Assembly (NCBI GenBank): GCA_025331565.1 | Contig: JAFREQ010000015.1 | Location: 5,580,001-5,644,000, forward strand | Direction of reading: 5' to 3' | DNA from: Holacanthus passer | Taxonomy: Eukaryota > Chordata > Actinopteri > Pomacanthidae | DNA: 64,000 nt | Shown: positions 48,242-60,404 of the stretch, one piece after another | Layout of the letters: each line of letters opens with the position of its first letter | How positions within the stretch are numbered: position 1 is the stretch's first letter | The notes under the pieces: model-generated | What the model was told of the DNA's origin: nothing | Seen by the model: the letters and a program-made list of their open reading frames with translations, nothing else | The model's database searches: none | Made by a program: the position numbers and the translations under genes

Positions 48242-48570
48242 CACTCTGCACAGCAAAATCAGACTTTCTCTGAAAAACAAGTGCCTCCTCTTTCAGGCTA
48301 ACTTCCAGACTGTGGCTGCGCAGGTGTGCGTGCAAAAATCCCCATCGTCCTGTTTCTGGTCTTCTTCAAAGTCTCAGCTGGAGATCAGAGTTGCAGGATT
48401 CATCCGAGTGATTTTAAACTTAAACGCTCGCAAGTTGCTGTTTTTACATGCAGAAAATAAAAATAGATGAAATTTTAGAAAAAGCTGATCGTCCTACTTT
48501 GAAGACTCCAGGCTGAAGTCTGTGGTGATGCAGCCGCTTCTTTCACTGAACAGCAACCTGACACTGGAGG

Positions 48571-48578
48571 CTTTTATA
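48571..48578 (-). promoter_or_regulatory. TATA box of the receptor gene
   Basis: Minus-strand TATAAAAG in a GC-richer context, about 330 bp upstream of the receptor start codon. A start near 48545 and a 300-nt leader would follow. This is a better TATA match than at any other promoter in the window. Confidence 0.5.
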
Positions 48579-48649
48579 CTCGCCGAGGCGCTCCTCCACC
48601 GCTGGGTGGCGCACTGCTGGAGCGCACACATGGAGGCTTCAACATGCAG

Positions 48650-50532
48650 GGTTAAGCAGACTGTTATGATGAGGGCAGAAAACATTGGGATGAAGGACTG
48701 AAGCTCCACAAACTGCTGTTCTGGTTTTAAACTTTCCATTTCCTTTAAAAGATACAATCAATTTTTTTTTACAGGTTTTTATCTGCACAGGAAAAAATAC
48801 AGGAAAAATACTTGTGTTATGTTGCATGGTGGAAAAACTGTCTGATACGCTGCCAAATAACCATTTTTTCACAGTTTTGACTTTGCTTCTAGATGAATAT
48901 TTTGTTGGCTTTAAAAAAAATTTCAAAAACACATAAATATAATTTAAAAAAAAACTGTTGCAGACCATCTTATGTCTGTAGTCACTCACTAATACAGTAT
49001 TTGCTTTTTATTGTATGTATTTTTCCCCTGTTTGATGGACCCAACTAATCACAGTCTCTGATGTTATATCCAAATATCACCTTTAATATTCCCACACATG
49101 ATGTGAGGGTAAATTAAACATGATGGTATTTTCAGAAAGGTTTCCTTATCATACAAGGGTTTGTTCGCATGGCCCTGAAATGATGCACATCAGAGGAATA
49201 ATAAATTACATTTCAAACAGCCTTCAGTCTTTGTGAGGGAGCCAGTGAGAGAGAGAGATGTGCGTTTTTGATTTGCATTTCTTATAGGTCACTGTTGGTA
49301 TTCATACAATGCATCGCTGTGGTCAGCTGTGTGTGCTTTAGAGAGAGAGAGAAGGAGGGGATGCAGGCTAGAAAAGGAAAAAAAAAAGTCAGTCAAAGTC
49401 ATTTTCTCAAGCAGCCTCAACAGTCTAGACTGGACTTGCTTCTTTAATTTATTAAACTATTTGCACAAATCTTTAACCTGCATTTGGGGTTTGCAAAATT
49501 TGTCTAACAACAAACTGCAATGCCTCATTGGTTTGCTACATATAAAGCTACATTACATTCATCCCTGTTTCAAATGAAGACAACACTAATTTGTTTCCTA
49601 TACCCCCTTTCAACGTATTACCAATATCGAGATGGATGGAAATGCAGATGGAGTCCGACCACGAAGCTCTCTGAAGCCGCTCATTTGCATTCTGTTGAAG
49701 CTGTCCAAGACTCTTAAAGATATCTGATTTCATTTTCATCTGTTTCTCTTTGTTTGTCTTGCCACTTAGAAAACAAAGGGACAAGGGGATAGTGACACTG
49801 ATCGTGTCAGAGCGTCTCGCAGACAAAGTGAATAGACACTGAATGGCTCCCTTCAAATTGATGCAATGTATAAAATATAGCAGCAGTGAAATGAAGCTCC
49901 TCATACGACCATTGAGCTTATTAGAAATCAAAGTGTGGGCAACAAATATTAAGAAAACCTTAATTCCAAAAAGGGAAAAAATGGTCATTAATTATCTCAA
50001 ATATCCTCCATATCCAGAATCTTGTCAGTAGAAATTTGATCAATACATCCACCCAAGGTTGTACTCTGGTGCTGCCATTTAAAAGATAGTAGAAATAATG
50101 ATTTTTGCAAAGATATGTGTCTCACGGTTGCTTGTGACGGCAGAATTAAATATTTTTCTCCCTCTACTGAGCCTGCAAGAATATCTGAATTAATGATTTT
50201 CCTGTGAACTATTTCCCCCGAGCAGCAACTCTGCTCAACTCTGACATGACTGATATTCTGATATTTGGAGTTTCTCCCTACATCTATGACTCTCTCTCAC
50301 ACTTGCTTAAAGCAGCCTGATCAATAATTCATTTCTGACTCCCAGTGTGGATATTGTACTTTGGGTTTGCTGAAATCATAATTGTAAAGTTTTGTCCACA
50401 TCTTCAGTTCTCAGTACTCAGAGAGGATTGTTAAATGTAAATGACACCTATTCTGCAAATAGAGCTGCTGCCTGGATTTTAGAAACACTGAGGTCAAACT
50501 TACCCAACAGAACCGCCACTCTTCTACTTTTG
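48650..50532. other. Intergenic, no gene seen
   Basis: AT-rich, with homopolymer runs and no supported exon. Open frames of 116 and 146 codons on the minus strand (48639-48989, 49548-49988) lack recognisable domains. Confidence 0.45.
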
Positions 50533-50690
50533 TCCAGACTGAAATATCTCAACAACTATTGGACGGACTTTCTTGAAATGTGATACAGACATTCATGGTC
50601 CCCAGAGACGAATCCTACTGACTTTGGTGATTGCCTGACTTTTCCTCTAATGTCATCATCATGCAGCACTTTGTGGTTTTGAGTGGAACT
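50533..50690 (+). repeat. Interspersed repeat, family R2, copy 1
   Basis: GAAATATCTCAACAACTATT, ACATTCATGGTCCCCAGAGA, CCTACTGACTTTGGTGAT, TGACTTTTCCTCTA and TTTGTGGTTTTGAGTG, in the order found in a ubiquitous fish repeat. A second, shorter copy is at 58937-59020. Confidence 0.7.
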
Positions 50691-51902
50691 TTTGAACCGG
50701 ATAGATTCTTATAAAATGTGGCACATACATTTATATCCCTCTCACGATGTTATAATTTTGATGATTCCCCGATGTTTCATCGAGGCATCGAGCTGATAAG
50801 ATATAGTACCCTACATGTACTGTATGTGTGTTATTGCTTCTTCCCTTTGTGTTTTGAGATACACATTTTGTCACAGATTTACAGCTGAGATTGTGTAAAA
50901 TAGATAAGCTGTCTGAATTATGACATATTATGGACAGGAACACAGATGAGTGGATATTATTCTTGTGGAAAGAACATTATGTGAGGCGCTGTACTGGCAA
51001 ACCAGAGACAAACATTACTTCCCTATAACAGACAGCAGTTTCAATCATTATCCCTAAAACGCACAAAATAACAGTGGGTTTTGCACCATTTTTCTTGACC
51101 TTGACATTTGAAAAAGGCACTTCACAAAATATATGAAAATTCGATGATGCACTAAAACTGAGATATGACATCCAGTATTTTTAAACACTGAAGCCCACAT
51201 TCCCATCTTGACAGCTGGCATAAAAGTGAAGCTTATCATGAGTTTTTATTAAAGTGAAAAGTCATCTGGCTACTTTTGCCTATAAAGTAAGTTCAAATGC
51301 TGCCTCCTTATTTTTGGGATGCAAATTCCTTCCAAATTGGACACTTTGCATTACTGAAAGAAACAAATCCCTTCTAGTGTTTCCAAAATTCACTGGGTAA
51401 ACTTTTTAATTCTCTGTTTTGCACTGAACTGTTACAAAATGCAACTGAAATCATTTTTGGTAAAGTTTTTTCAACATATACATTACAAGTAAATAAGTAA
51501 AATACAGCAGTGCATACATGGCTACATCTTGCAATGGTCCATCAGCGATGTGATATTTGCTCCACCAAGTCTACAAGGCCAAAGCAAGAAAAAACAAAAT
51601 TACATCTGCTTGGATGACCTCCTCACCGACCTCCATCTGAGTGAGTCAATTTCATTTTGAAGACTTTTTTTTTTAAATAGCTGTTTGTTGTTGGAGCGGA
51701 TGGCAAACACACCATAACGTCTCACTCAGTCTCTGCAGTGAGAAACAGATGCTGGAAAGCAATCAAATTGCTTATTTGGATGCTGCACTCCTCTGCTACA
51801 TCTTTCCTCCTGGAGTCCCAGAGGAGATGAATGATTGTCCTGGTGCCTGTCATCCTGGAGGTGAGAGAATAGGAAGTCTACTGCGGGGAGATCGGCACAG
51901 GG
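50691..51902. other. Intergenic, downstream of creb3l3
   Basis: AT-rich non-coding DNA that probably includes the creb3l3 3' UTR at its right end. No other gene is supported. Confidence 0.4.
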
Positions 51903-54900
51903 TCAGAGCTTCTTCATCAGGCTGCACAGGTCCTCCAGCCCCCTGGAGACGGAGGGGAGATGAAGAGGACGGATGTCTTGCGTTTCATCCGCCGACAGCA
52001 GGGAGCGGGACGGCACTGTGTGGAGACATGATGGAGGGGAGTGAGCGTGTGTTTGTGTGTGTTGGAGAGAGAGAGCGAGTGTGTGTGCGTGTCTACAGAC
52101 CTTTAGTCTGTGTGTACTCTCCCTGGCTGAGTTGGCTGTAAGGTTCTGGCTGAAGATTTGAGGAAATGAGCAGGGAGAAGGAGAGGAGCAAAACCTGGAC
52201 ATAAATACAGACAGCAGGACAAAAACAGGCCAAGCACAGAACACAGAGACCAGAGGGAAAGGGAAGAAAGAGGGTTATTAGGCACAAACTACATACAATT
52301 TTGCACAAAAGATGAGCCCAGGTGTTATTCCAACATTTGACTCGATTAAAATCTTAAAGGTGAATACAGCAGTAGTCAGCAGTGGAGCACAGGCAGCGGT
52401 TTTTAATGATGTGCTCAGGCGCTGACATACATCTATCATTTAGTTGCAGCAGATTATGCCGTCAGAGCAAATTCTCAGTGGTCTAAATTAATGTGTTATA
52501 TATCTTACCAGGATGCAGGTCCCTCTGTGTGTTGTTTTGCTGGAGCTGTTAGGAAGGAGAGCCTGTAGCCGGCTTAGCTGCTCCAACAGAGCACTGCAAC
52601 ACAAATACAGACAGGGAGATGAAAGAGACTGTAGAATTTTCACACGAGGGGCCAACGCTTCCTTGAAAAACAGGCATCATTTTTTTAGCGTCTGTGATCA
52701 CTGGTAACTAAAATAACAAAAAGAAGAGCAGCATGCGGCAGGGAAGCGTCTGTACGCCTCTTCCTCACATTTTATTTCAATTCAACGCAGCACTCTACCA
52801 GCATCAGGAAGAAAGCAGCATAATGAGACGGCAGGATGAAGAGGAAGCAAAGTGAGAGGGCGCTGTGAGAGGTTTTAAAATTGGATGGGCTTTGTATTCT
52901 GGTAATTTTACACTGAGCGTCCTCAGTTCTGATTTTAAACAGGGAGACTGTTTCTTAATCAGGTTGTCAGCATCTGGGGAACGAGGGGCCCGAGGACTAA
53001 ATCAATATTCAGGATCAGTGATATACTGACACATATATACGCAACAAAAGACCTTGAACAGTGATTGTTCAATCAGAGACCTTCAGCTTTAGCTTCAGTC
53101 TTTTCACACAGTAACCGTCATTTTATACATTTTAAAACAAGTCAGCTGGAAACATCAAAAATCAGCTGTCAGCCAACAAGACATTGGCTTAATTAACCAA
53201 CTATAGCTGAGCCAGTGGTAATTCATCATTTCAGATGGAAGAGTCTGCAGCTAGAGAATTTTGTGTGTCCGCTGTCACACAACTTTACAACTTTACATGT
53301 GCTGTGTGAAAATGGAAAGCTTGACAGCTAAGGGAGGGCAGGGCAGGGTCAATTGATTAATCAATTAGTTGATTGGCAGGATTATTAATTTGAGTCATTA
53401 TTAAACAAAAATGACAACATTCCATGATTGCACTGAAAAATGAATTATCTTTGGGTTTTGGATTGCTGGTCAGAAAAAGCAGGCAATTTGAAGACGTCAC
53501 CTTGGGTTTTGGGATAAACAGATCAATCATTAATGACAATAATAATAGTTTAGTTTGGTTTAGCAGCCCTTGTTGGCTCATTTGAGGACTCACTTGTTGG
53601 TCTCCTCCAACTGCTGGATCTTTCTCTGCAGCTCAAGGTTGCTTGCACTACATGCAGACATCCTGCAGAAAGAGAGAGAGAATATAAATAAAATTAGGAA
53701 AGAAGGATGTCAAATAACACTGTGTTATGATGTTGCATTGTCTCCTCTTCGTTTCTCTCTTCGCCAATATCCATCTGCTGAGTGTTATCTCGCACCCCAT
53801 TCTGTCATCCTATGTCTCCACACCCCCCTTCCCTTCATGTGCTGTCTCTCTTGTGTCTTTTAGTCTCTATGAGTCACCCCTTCATTATGGTCCCTCTGAC
53901 TGGGCTCAACCACCACCGATAATGACACCCTGTTGATACGCTCCACTTGAGGCTGAATTAATTACCAACAAATGCTGACTCCGCTCTCTGCTGTCGATCT
54001 CACCCCTTCATGAAACTTTTGTTATCCAGAGGCAACAGATCTCAAGCTGTCAGATATTTAAAGGTCCCATTCAATAATTAAGTATAAGTGTATGCACAAA
54101 GGTTTGTTTGGTGATTTTGAGGCCCTGTTGCAAGCCCAAAATCAATTTTGCATTCATTTTTGACAGAAGGTACAACCAGTTCTCAGCTTTAAAATACGCA
54201 TTTATTGACTCAGGCGTTTATGGATTACCACCCACTGGTCACAGCTTGTCCATTTTTGAACCTCAAATTCTCACTCTTACTTTTCTCTCTACCTTTCTGA
54301 TTTCAAATTCAAATTTGGGTCAGAGCACCTCCACACAGTCTTGGATGCCTCCTGTATTCAGAGATGAATCAATGATGGAGATTTAGAGTCCGGTGGTGCC
54401 AGGAGAATCATCTGAAGCTCAGCACCTGTGAAATCAAGCTATCCTACAAATACACCTAGGGAGGCCGACGAACAATAAACCAGGTGAAGTCTGACACACA
54501 GGTCATGCGGGGGAGTCGCTGCCCCTTTTTTGAGGAGTCTCTCATTATATGAATCAAAGCGAGCTCTCTGCATTGTTTGCGGAGGTGTGATGAGGCGGAA
54601 GAGCCAACCTGGGGAGGCAGGCAGGATTAACAAATTTCTTTCCCATTCTCATTCATTGTGCTTGTTCTGCACAGCCTGGAGGTAGAGGAGATTAGGCGGA
54701 GGAGGACTAAACTGAGATCCATCTCAAAAAAAAAAAAAAAAAAAGCCTCCAACCCCTCTATTGTGAGATGCTGCATGTACACAGCGTCCTCAACTTCCAC
54801 TTAACCTCCCCCTTCAGCAGGAACACAGCTCTTCTGGTTATCACAACATACTGTGTTTCTTCTGTTCGACTGACCCCAAATCTAACAAAGAAAGCTCACA

Positions 54901-57900
54901 GCTGCACTGTCTATTAAAAAAATGTCCCGATTGTGGTGGAAAACCTTTACACTCCGAGACTGCTCATTCATTATGTGGCAGTCCTGAGCCACCTCTTTTT
55001 ACATATGTAGTAGTATAACATGTCAAATGTTATGTATGTTATGACTGGATCATCCTCCGCTATTTCTTTGTATGTAGAAGGTCACAATCCGCAATACGTT
55101 CTGTTTATAATCAGCGTACTGATCTCTTTTATGTTGCACACACAATATTTTGTCTAGAAAGAAATTGTGTTTCTGTATGCATGAATAGGAAAGTCTGCAG
55201 TTTATATTTATGTAAATACCTGCAAAGTTAATGACATTCCCATCAGCATCGACTGTACTTTGTGTTTAGTGCTTATTACAAAATGCATTCTCTCATGGTC
55301 GTTTTGTTTACTTTATAATATGGCATAATACATTTGTTATTGTCTATTCATGATAAACCACAAAAAAGGCGTTTGTCCCACTAAGGTTTAGATAGCTTGT
55401 GATTCTCTAATCCACCTTTTTTTTTAACCATGTTCTCATATGAAGGTGTCTGTTGAAAACTCTCCTGAATCATAATGAACAATATCAGTAGAAGTGAAAA
55501 TCTGCAGGGTCCTTGTGTTTTGATTTTAGCAGCATCAATGACAACTCTCTGTTACGTCTGTGGTGTTTTGGTGCTGAATCCCCCAGATATCAATTAACTT
55601 TGTGTCCAGCTCTGTGAAGCCTGTTTTTGACAGCAGTTACAACTCAGCTCTTGTCTTTTTATTCCAAACAAACCACTTCTGTTGCTGTGAGCCAGAGGAG
55701 CTTTTCTAAGGAAAGACCTGATAAACACCAGGTATCAGCCAGTGAAAAGAGCTCTTCTTCATCGACAACAATATGAAATAGTAAAATGGGCATTTACATC
55801 TTGGAAAATGTCCACCTCACATCCATGCATCAGTTTATTAAAGTCATTAAGTGTATGACAAAACAGGCTCGGAGAGAGTGCTTCAGAGCACAACAAATGG
55901 CTACAGATAAAAGTTTAATTTTCAAAGCCAAGGTGTGCGGAGATAAAGTCATGTTGAGTGATGATGCTGAGCTCTTACCTTCCCTCCAGACTATCAACAT
56001 ATTCCCTCCTCTTCTTCCGACTTTCTTGAGCCGAGTGCTTGTTGCGGATCTTCCGGCGGATTTTCTTCAAAACCCTCTCTTCAAACTTGTCAGGGTGATG
56101 AAACACATGGGAGGAAAGGGTCAAGAAAGAATGAGGAAGAAAAGGGTAAGTGAGGGGAAACTGGGTTGCAGAGCGGTGGGAGGAAGGGTTCAACTGGCAG
56201 AGGTTTTGTAACTGGGTACACAGATTTGGTTTTGGATGCATGTGTGTTACAGAGACAGAGGAGGCAGTGAATGTGTGTGGCGTGCATGAGAAGACATCTG
56301 TCCTACATACATGTACGTGTGTGTTTGCTCGTGTACCTTGGACAGGGGCAGTTTGCTGGGTAAGTTCACACCTTCTTTAGCCAGGAGCTTCCTCTCATCC
56401 TCATTAAGTACAAGCTCCTGTAGGGTGTGCTGGGGGACTTGCTGCGCCTGTGAACCAGATGGACAGAATATTCCAGTCAAAGCGACTCACTGGGCAGTTT
56501 ACCCAGAGAAGGCACTGGGGTGGTCCAGTGGACCACTTCATTAAATTCTGTTTATTTGCTGCAAAGGCTGCTCTGCTGCTCTCAGAGTGGGACAGGTGGG
56601 ACACAAAAAGGTCTCTGGGTAAATTATATAGAGAAGCAGTGAACTGTCAGTTCATGTTGTATTTATCCACACCACTGAGACTGAATTCTTTTTATTTAAT
56701 AACTCCCAATGGTTAGAAAGCTGGACAAAATCCCCTCACAGAAATATTCAACTCTTCTCTCCTTACTGTCTGTCCCAGGTTGGATAGCAGCAGGTCCTTC
56801 ACTGTGAGAGTCTGAGTGGACGACAGAGGGGAGCTTTGGTTTGCAGAGAGGCAGCACGCAATGCCAAACTCTTCTTGGAGGTCGCTGGACTCCCAACCTG
56901 CAGATTGAACCGGTGAACACAAGATGTTTAGGTTGCTCCTTTGTCTTAAATTTGACCTTTGTGATGGCTGCACCTGTTCTTTTGAAAACCCTCTGCAAAA
57001 TATATGTCACACCTTGTGTCTTTGTGTTTTTGCAGATCTGGTTTACTCTGTCAATTTTAAAATAATTTTAGCACAGAGGGGTCGATAATCAAGAATGTGA
57101 AAAGGACCATTATTCAAAAGCTGCCCTCAAAAAACAATTTCCTCAAGCAATGAATGACAACTGCACAACCCTTTATCCTTTACATATGCTCAAAAATGGG
57201 AAAACCAGTACAAATGATAACTCTCACACCACGGTCTTCGTTTTGTACTGTCCAGTGTCCTGGTTCATCTTGATTGTCTGTTTTTTGTGCGTCTTAACAA
57301 GACATTTGTGCTCAAATGATGCATTCTGCTGTTTCACAGCTCACTCACTAGCTGCAAGTTTCACTGATTCACTGTATTTCACTGTTTCTTGCCAGTTCAC
57401 ATCATAATTTTCCTTTTTACTCTAAATCTAGTCTTACCTAGATCTATGGAAACATAAGACGCTTTATCGTTTGGTGGCGGCTGATTCTCCAGAGGCGGAG
57501 GCTGAGGGAAAGGCTGTGTGTCAAAGGCTGGAAAAGCAGAGCAGGTGGGCCGGTTAAGGCTCTCTGTGGGATCCGTCAGGGGGTCCTCGTTGATGCCGCT
57601 GTCAGTGGTGCAGGGTGACCACAGGGGAGACGCTGCAGCCGAGGAGGAGTTGCTCCCACCTAGCAGGGCGTCCAGGAAGTCATCAGCAGTACTTCCCTCA
57701 GGGCTCAGGGTCTGCGGGAGAGGAGGGTATGTATACATCATCCCATCTTCTAATCAGATAATCACATTTCCACACACGGGCACAGACGAGAACATAAACA
57801 CACCGGTAACTCAATTCCTTGAGCTCATTTGCCCGTGGCATCATTGCTGTAGGTCACAGTTGCCATGCAGGAGAGCACAATGAAACTCTAAATGAGCTCC

Positions 57901-58409
57901 TTGTTGAGAATACAGATCAGTCAGACGTTCATTTCTGAATGAGATTCGACACATTTGTGGTTGATATAATGTTGTCGCCTGAGTGACTCTGCCCAGGAGC
58001 AAACTGTACCAAGCGACCACCGTACTCACATCATGAATTGTGATGGCCCACGGCTGGTTACTGTGGCTGTCGGTGGTTTCGTCTGTGTTCCTGAGCAGGA
58101 GTTCAGTGAGGTCCATCCCACCGTGCACCTGAAATGAAGAACTATTTTGAGCAATGGGTTTAAAAGTCAAAGCGCTCCTCCACTTCCCAGAGGAAAACCT
58201 GTTTGGACTAATAGGACTGATATCTTCAGTCGGGGTGTTTTATACTCAGGATGCTCAATCCCACACTTGCCTTTGACAAAGACTGCTTCAATACACTTCA
58301 ATCTTCTGTTATTTTCCTTTAAGCACAGTGAGTCTGAATCATTCTCTTATGCACAATAGTTGCACCTAGTGATCGCATTACAAATGTGTCTTACCTTGTC
58401 TGTAGTCAT
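51903..58409 (-). CDS. creb3l3: CREB3L3 (CREBH), ER-anchored bZIP transcription factor
   Basis: Liver/intestine membrane-bound factor cleaved by S1P/S2P in the Golgi to activate lipid, acute-phase and gluconeogenic genes. Ten exons in coding order: 58395-58409, 58030-58128, 57438-57711, 56767-56897, 56337-56447, 55979-56085, 53594-53662, 52509-52593, 52101-52194, 51903-52015; 365 aa (human 461). The N-terminus is an acidic activation region with SPLWSPCTTDSGINEDPL. Next are LTVKDLLLSNLG and ELVLNEDERKLLAKEGVNLP. The bZIP basic region is near 217-241 (KKIRRKIRNKHSAQESRKKR), followed by the leucine zipper (LELQRKIQQLEETNNALLEQ). A short hydrophobic anchor is at about 293-310 (CILVLLLSFSLLIS). 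The lumenal tail is only about 55 residues but keeps an S1P-type site, SRSLL. The donor of exon 9 (AAAG|GTCTGT) is weak, and exon 6 uses an AAG acceptor. Confidence 0.93.
53345..53530 (-). repeat. Interspersed repeat, family R1, copy 3
   Basis: In the creb3l3 intron downstream of the zipper exon. GATTAATCAATTAGTTGATT, then CTTTGGGTTTTGGATTGCTG and CCTTGGGTTTTGGGAT match the core of family R1. Confidence 0.6.
54726..54744. repeat. A19 homopolymer
   Basis: Uninterrupted run of 19 A in the large creb3l3 intron 6. Confidence 0.9.
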
Positions 58410-58547
58410 CGTCACAATTCCAACATGAAAGCAGCGGCTGATGAAATTACAGTGAAACTATCCAGCAGGAACAAAAACACACAGCCAGATCAATACGTTC
58501 CTGTATGAGGCTTTGGTGTCTGGGAGGAATGCCTGAGTCTGTTGCAA

Positions 58548-58560
58548 GGGACAAAGTTGA
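58548..58560 (+). promoter_or_regulatory. creb3l3: HNF4-like (DR1) site upstream of creb3l3
   Basis: GGGACAAAGTTGA, one base off the HNF4 consensus GGGNCAAAGKTCA, 140 bp upstream of the creb3l3 start codon. CREBH is known to be an HNF4A target in liver, so the placement makes sense; binding here is inferred. Confidence 0.4.
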
Positions 58561-58936
58561 AATGCTATATCACACAACTGCATTGCCTAAAACCCAGCTG
58601 ATCAGCGTCCAATCCAGTGTTTAGCAGACAGCTGAGAGAGCCAATCGACACAAAAGGAAGACGCGCTGACAAATGAATTACTCAAAGTTGCTCACAGGCA
58701 GCCTACAGTGACCTTTGATGTCATCATGACTGTTCAGGATTGATTCCCTCTGTGGTTTCACATTCAGTTTTTGTCGGATAAGGCTGATTCAGAGCTCTGT
58801 TTTTATTGCTTTTAAAGGAAGAAGGTGGAGAGAGTCATTTTAATCTCATCTGTCACTGTCAGTAGAAAGCTCATGTTTGAATTGGGTTTTGCCTGATCCA
58901 TTACTCAGGGTGACACAAACAAAAACTCTTGGCTCA

Positions 58937-59020
58937 GACGGACATTCACGGTCCTCAGAGAATGAAACCTACTAACTTCACTGATCCCCTGACTTTTCCT
59001 CTAGAGCCACTGTGACTAAC
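58937..59020 (+). repeat. Interspersed repeat, family R2, copy 2
   Basis: GACATTCACGGTCCTCAGAG, AAACCTACTAACTTCACTGA and CCCCTGACTTTTCCTCTAGA parallel the copy at 50533-50690 with several substitutions. Confidence 0.65.
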
Positions 59021-60096
59021 TTTACCCTAAAGAGGAACTTGATTTTACAAGTCTATTTTATTTCTTGAGGAGAACCACTTTTTGTGGTTTCAGAGGGAGG
59101 GGTGTAAAAAAAATATATATTTTTTTTTAAATTTGAAAAAAAAAATCCATCACGAAATACTTCACTTTTAAAAATCTATAATGAGCAAATGTTTGTCCAT
59201 AAAATACAGAAGTATAGCTTTGTGGTTCAACTGGTTACAACGAGTGGTGAGGGGTGGCAAGTAGGCATTGCTTTTCTTTCTCACTTCTTAATGAGACAAC
59301 CAAGCTTTTAGAAAACTTACTTATATTTTGATTTTCTCAAATTTGGTCAAAGTGAAAGGGAAAACTTTTCCTTAGTTTCCTTGTGTCCATCAATAAGACT
59401 CTCGCTGCTGTGCAGTCTCACGTTGAACAATAAGAATTTTTCTTTGCTCTTCTATAGCAGAACCTACTCACCACGCCTCACTGTTTGCTATCTTTATTGC
59501 CATAATTAGGAGCAGCTGTTTTGTTCCATTTCTAAGCATCCACACCATAAAGCAATTATGTAATATGTCCTGCAGTTACACAAGAGAAACATGCACACTT
59601 GCAAAGACGTATCTAACTATTATCACAGCGGGGAAGAGATTCTTTCAGTGGCAGCTCTTAGACTCCCCTTCAGTACGGAAAAAGCAAAATCCACAGTCTG
59701 TCTTCAAGTTTCCACAATGAATAGCTTATCATCACCACAATCCTTCCATCACTGCCTCGACTTCAAAGCATTGTTCCGTCTCTGAGGAAAGACACTCGGC
59801 CTCATGTGTGGATCTGGTAGCTCGAATAATTGAGAGCCATTTTCTTTTCTCTTCAGGTGATTATTTCTGACATTATTATCTTCGTCAGACAATTCAAAGT
59901 AGTCAGAACAGTGATATGTTTCCTTCTGATTTTTGAGACACTTTATTTATAGATTTTCAGTTTACGGAACAAAAATAAACACTGGCAGCACAGATGCATA
60001 GCACAGGTGCTGGCTGACGTCTTTCAGGTAAGTCTACTTCCTCTTTGGCTCCTTGCCCATCTGGATGAGCAGACAGCAAATGAAGTCCACTCACAT
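59021..60096. other. Intergenic, no gene seen
   Basis: AT-rich sequence with an A/T homopolymer cluster at 59107-59145. No exon supported. Confidence 0.45.
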
Positions 60097-60400
60097 TCAG
60101 GCAGTACAGTCCAGAGGGTGATCATTGACTGTACAGAGGTGCAGTGTCCATGACCTGACTGCAGTCAGGTCAAGACCCTGGTGAGGACAACCAGCACGCA
60201 GATGAACTTCTCTGAGATGTTTCTGCAGAGTCTCTGCAGAAATGCTTTGGTTTTGTAGACGTGGAGAAGTCGAATGTGGAGTGTCCTGAGCTGGCATGGT
60301 TACACCTGGTCTGCGGTTGTGAGGCCAGTTGGATAAACTGCCACATTCATGCAGAATGGAGATGATTGGATACAGCATCTCAATTTTTTGTGTGAATAGA
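60097..60400 (-). mobile_element. Tc1-like transposase fragment
   Basis: A 93-codon minus-strand frame contains SNWPHNRRPGVTMPAQD, then RLQNQSISAETLQKHLREVH and RAGCPHQGLDLTAVR. This is the paired-like helix-turn-helix region of fish Tc1 transposases (RISAQTVRNRLRE... type). The DDE catalytic half is absent. It directly adjoins the L1 remnant at higher coordinates. Confidence 0.7.
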
Positions 60401-60404
60401 AAAG

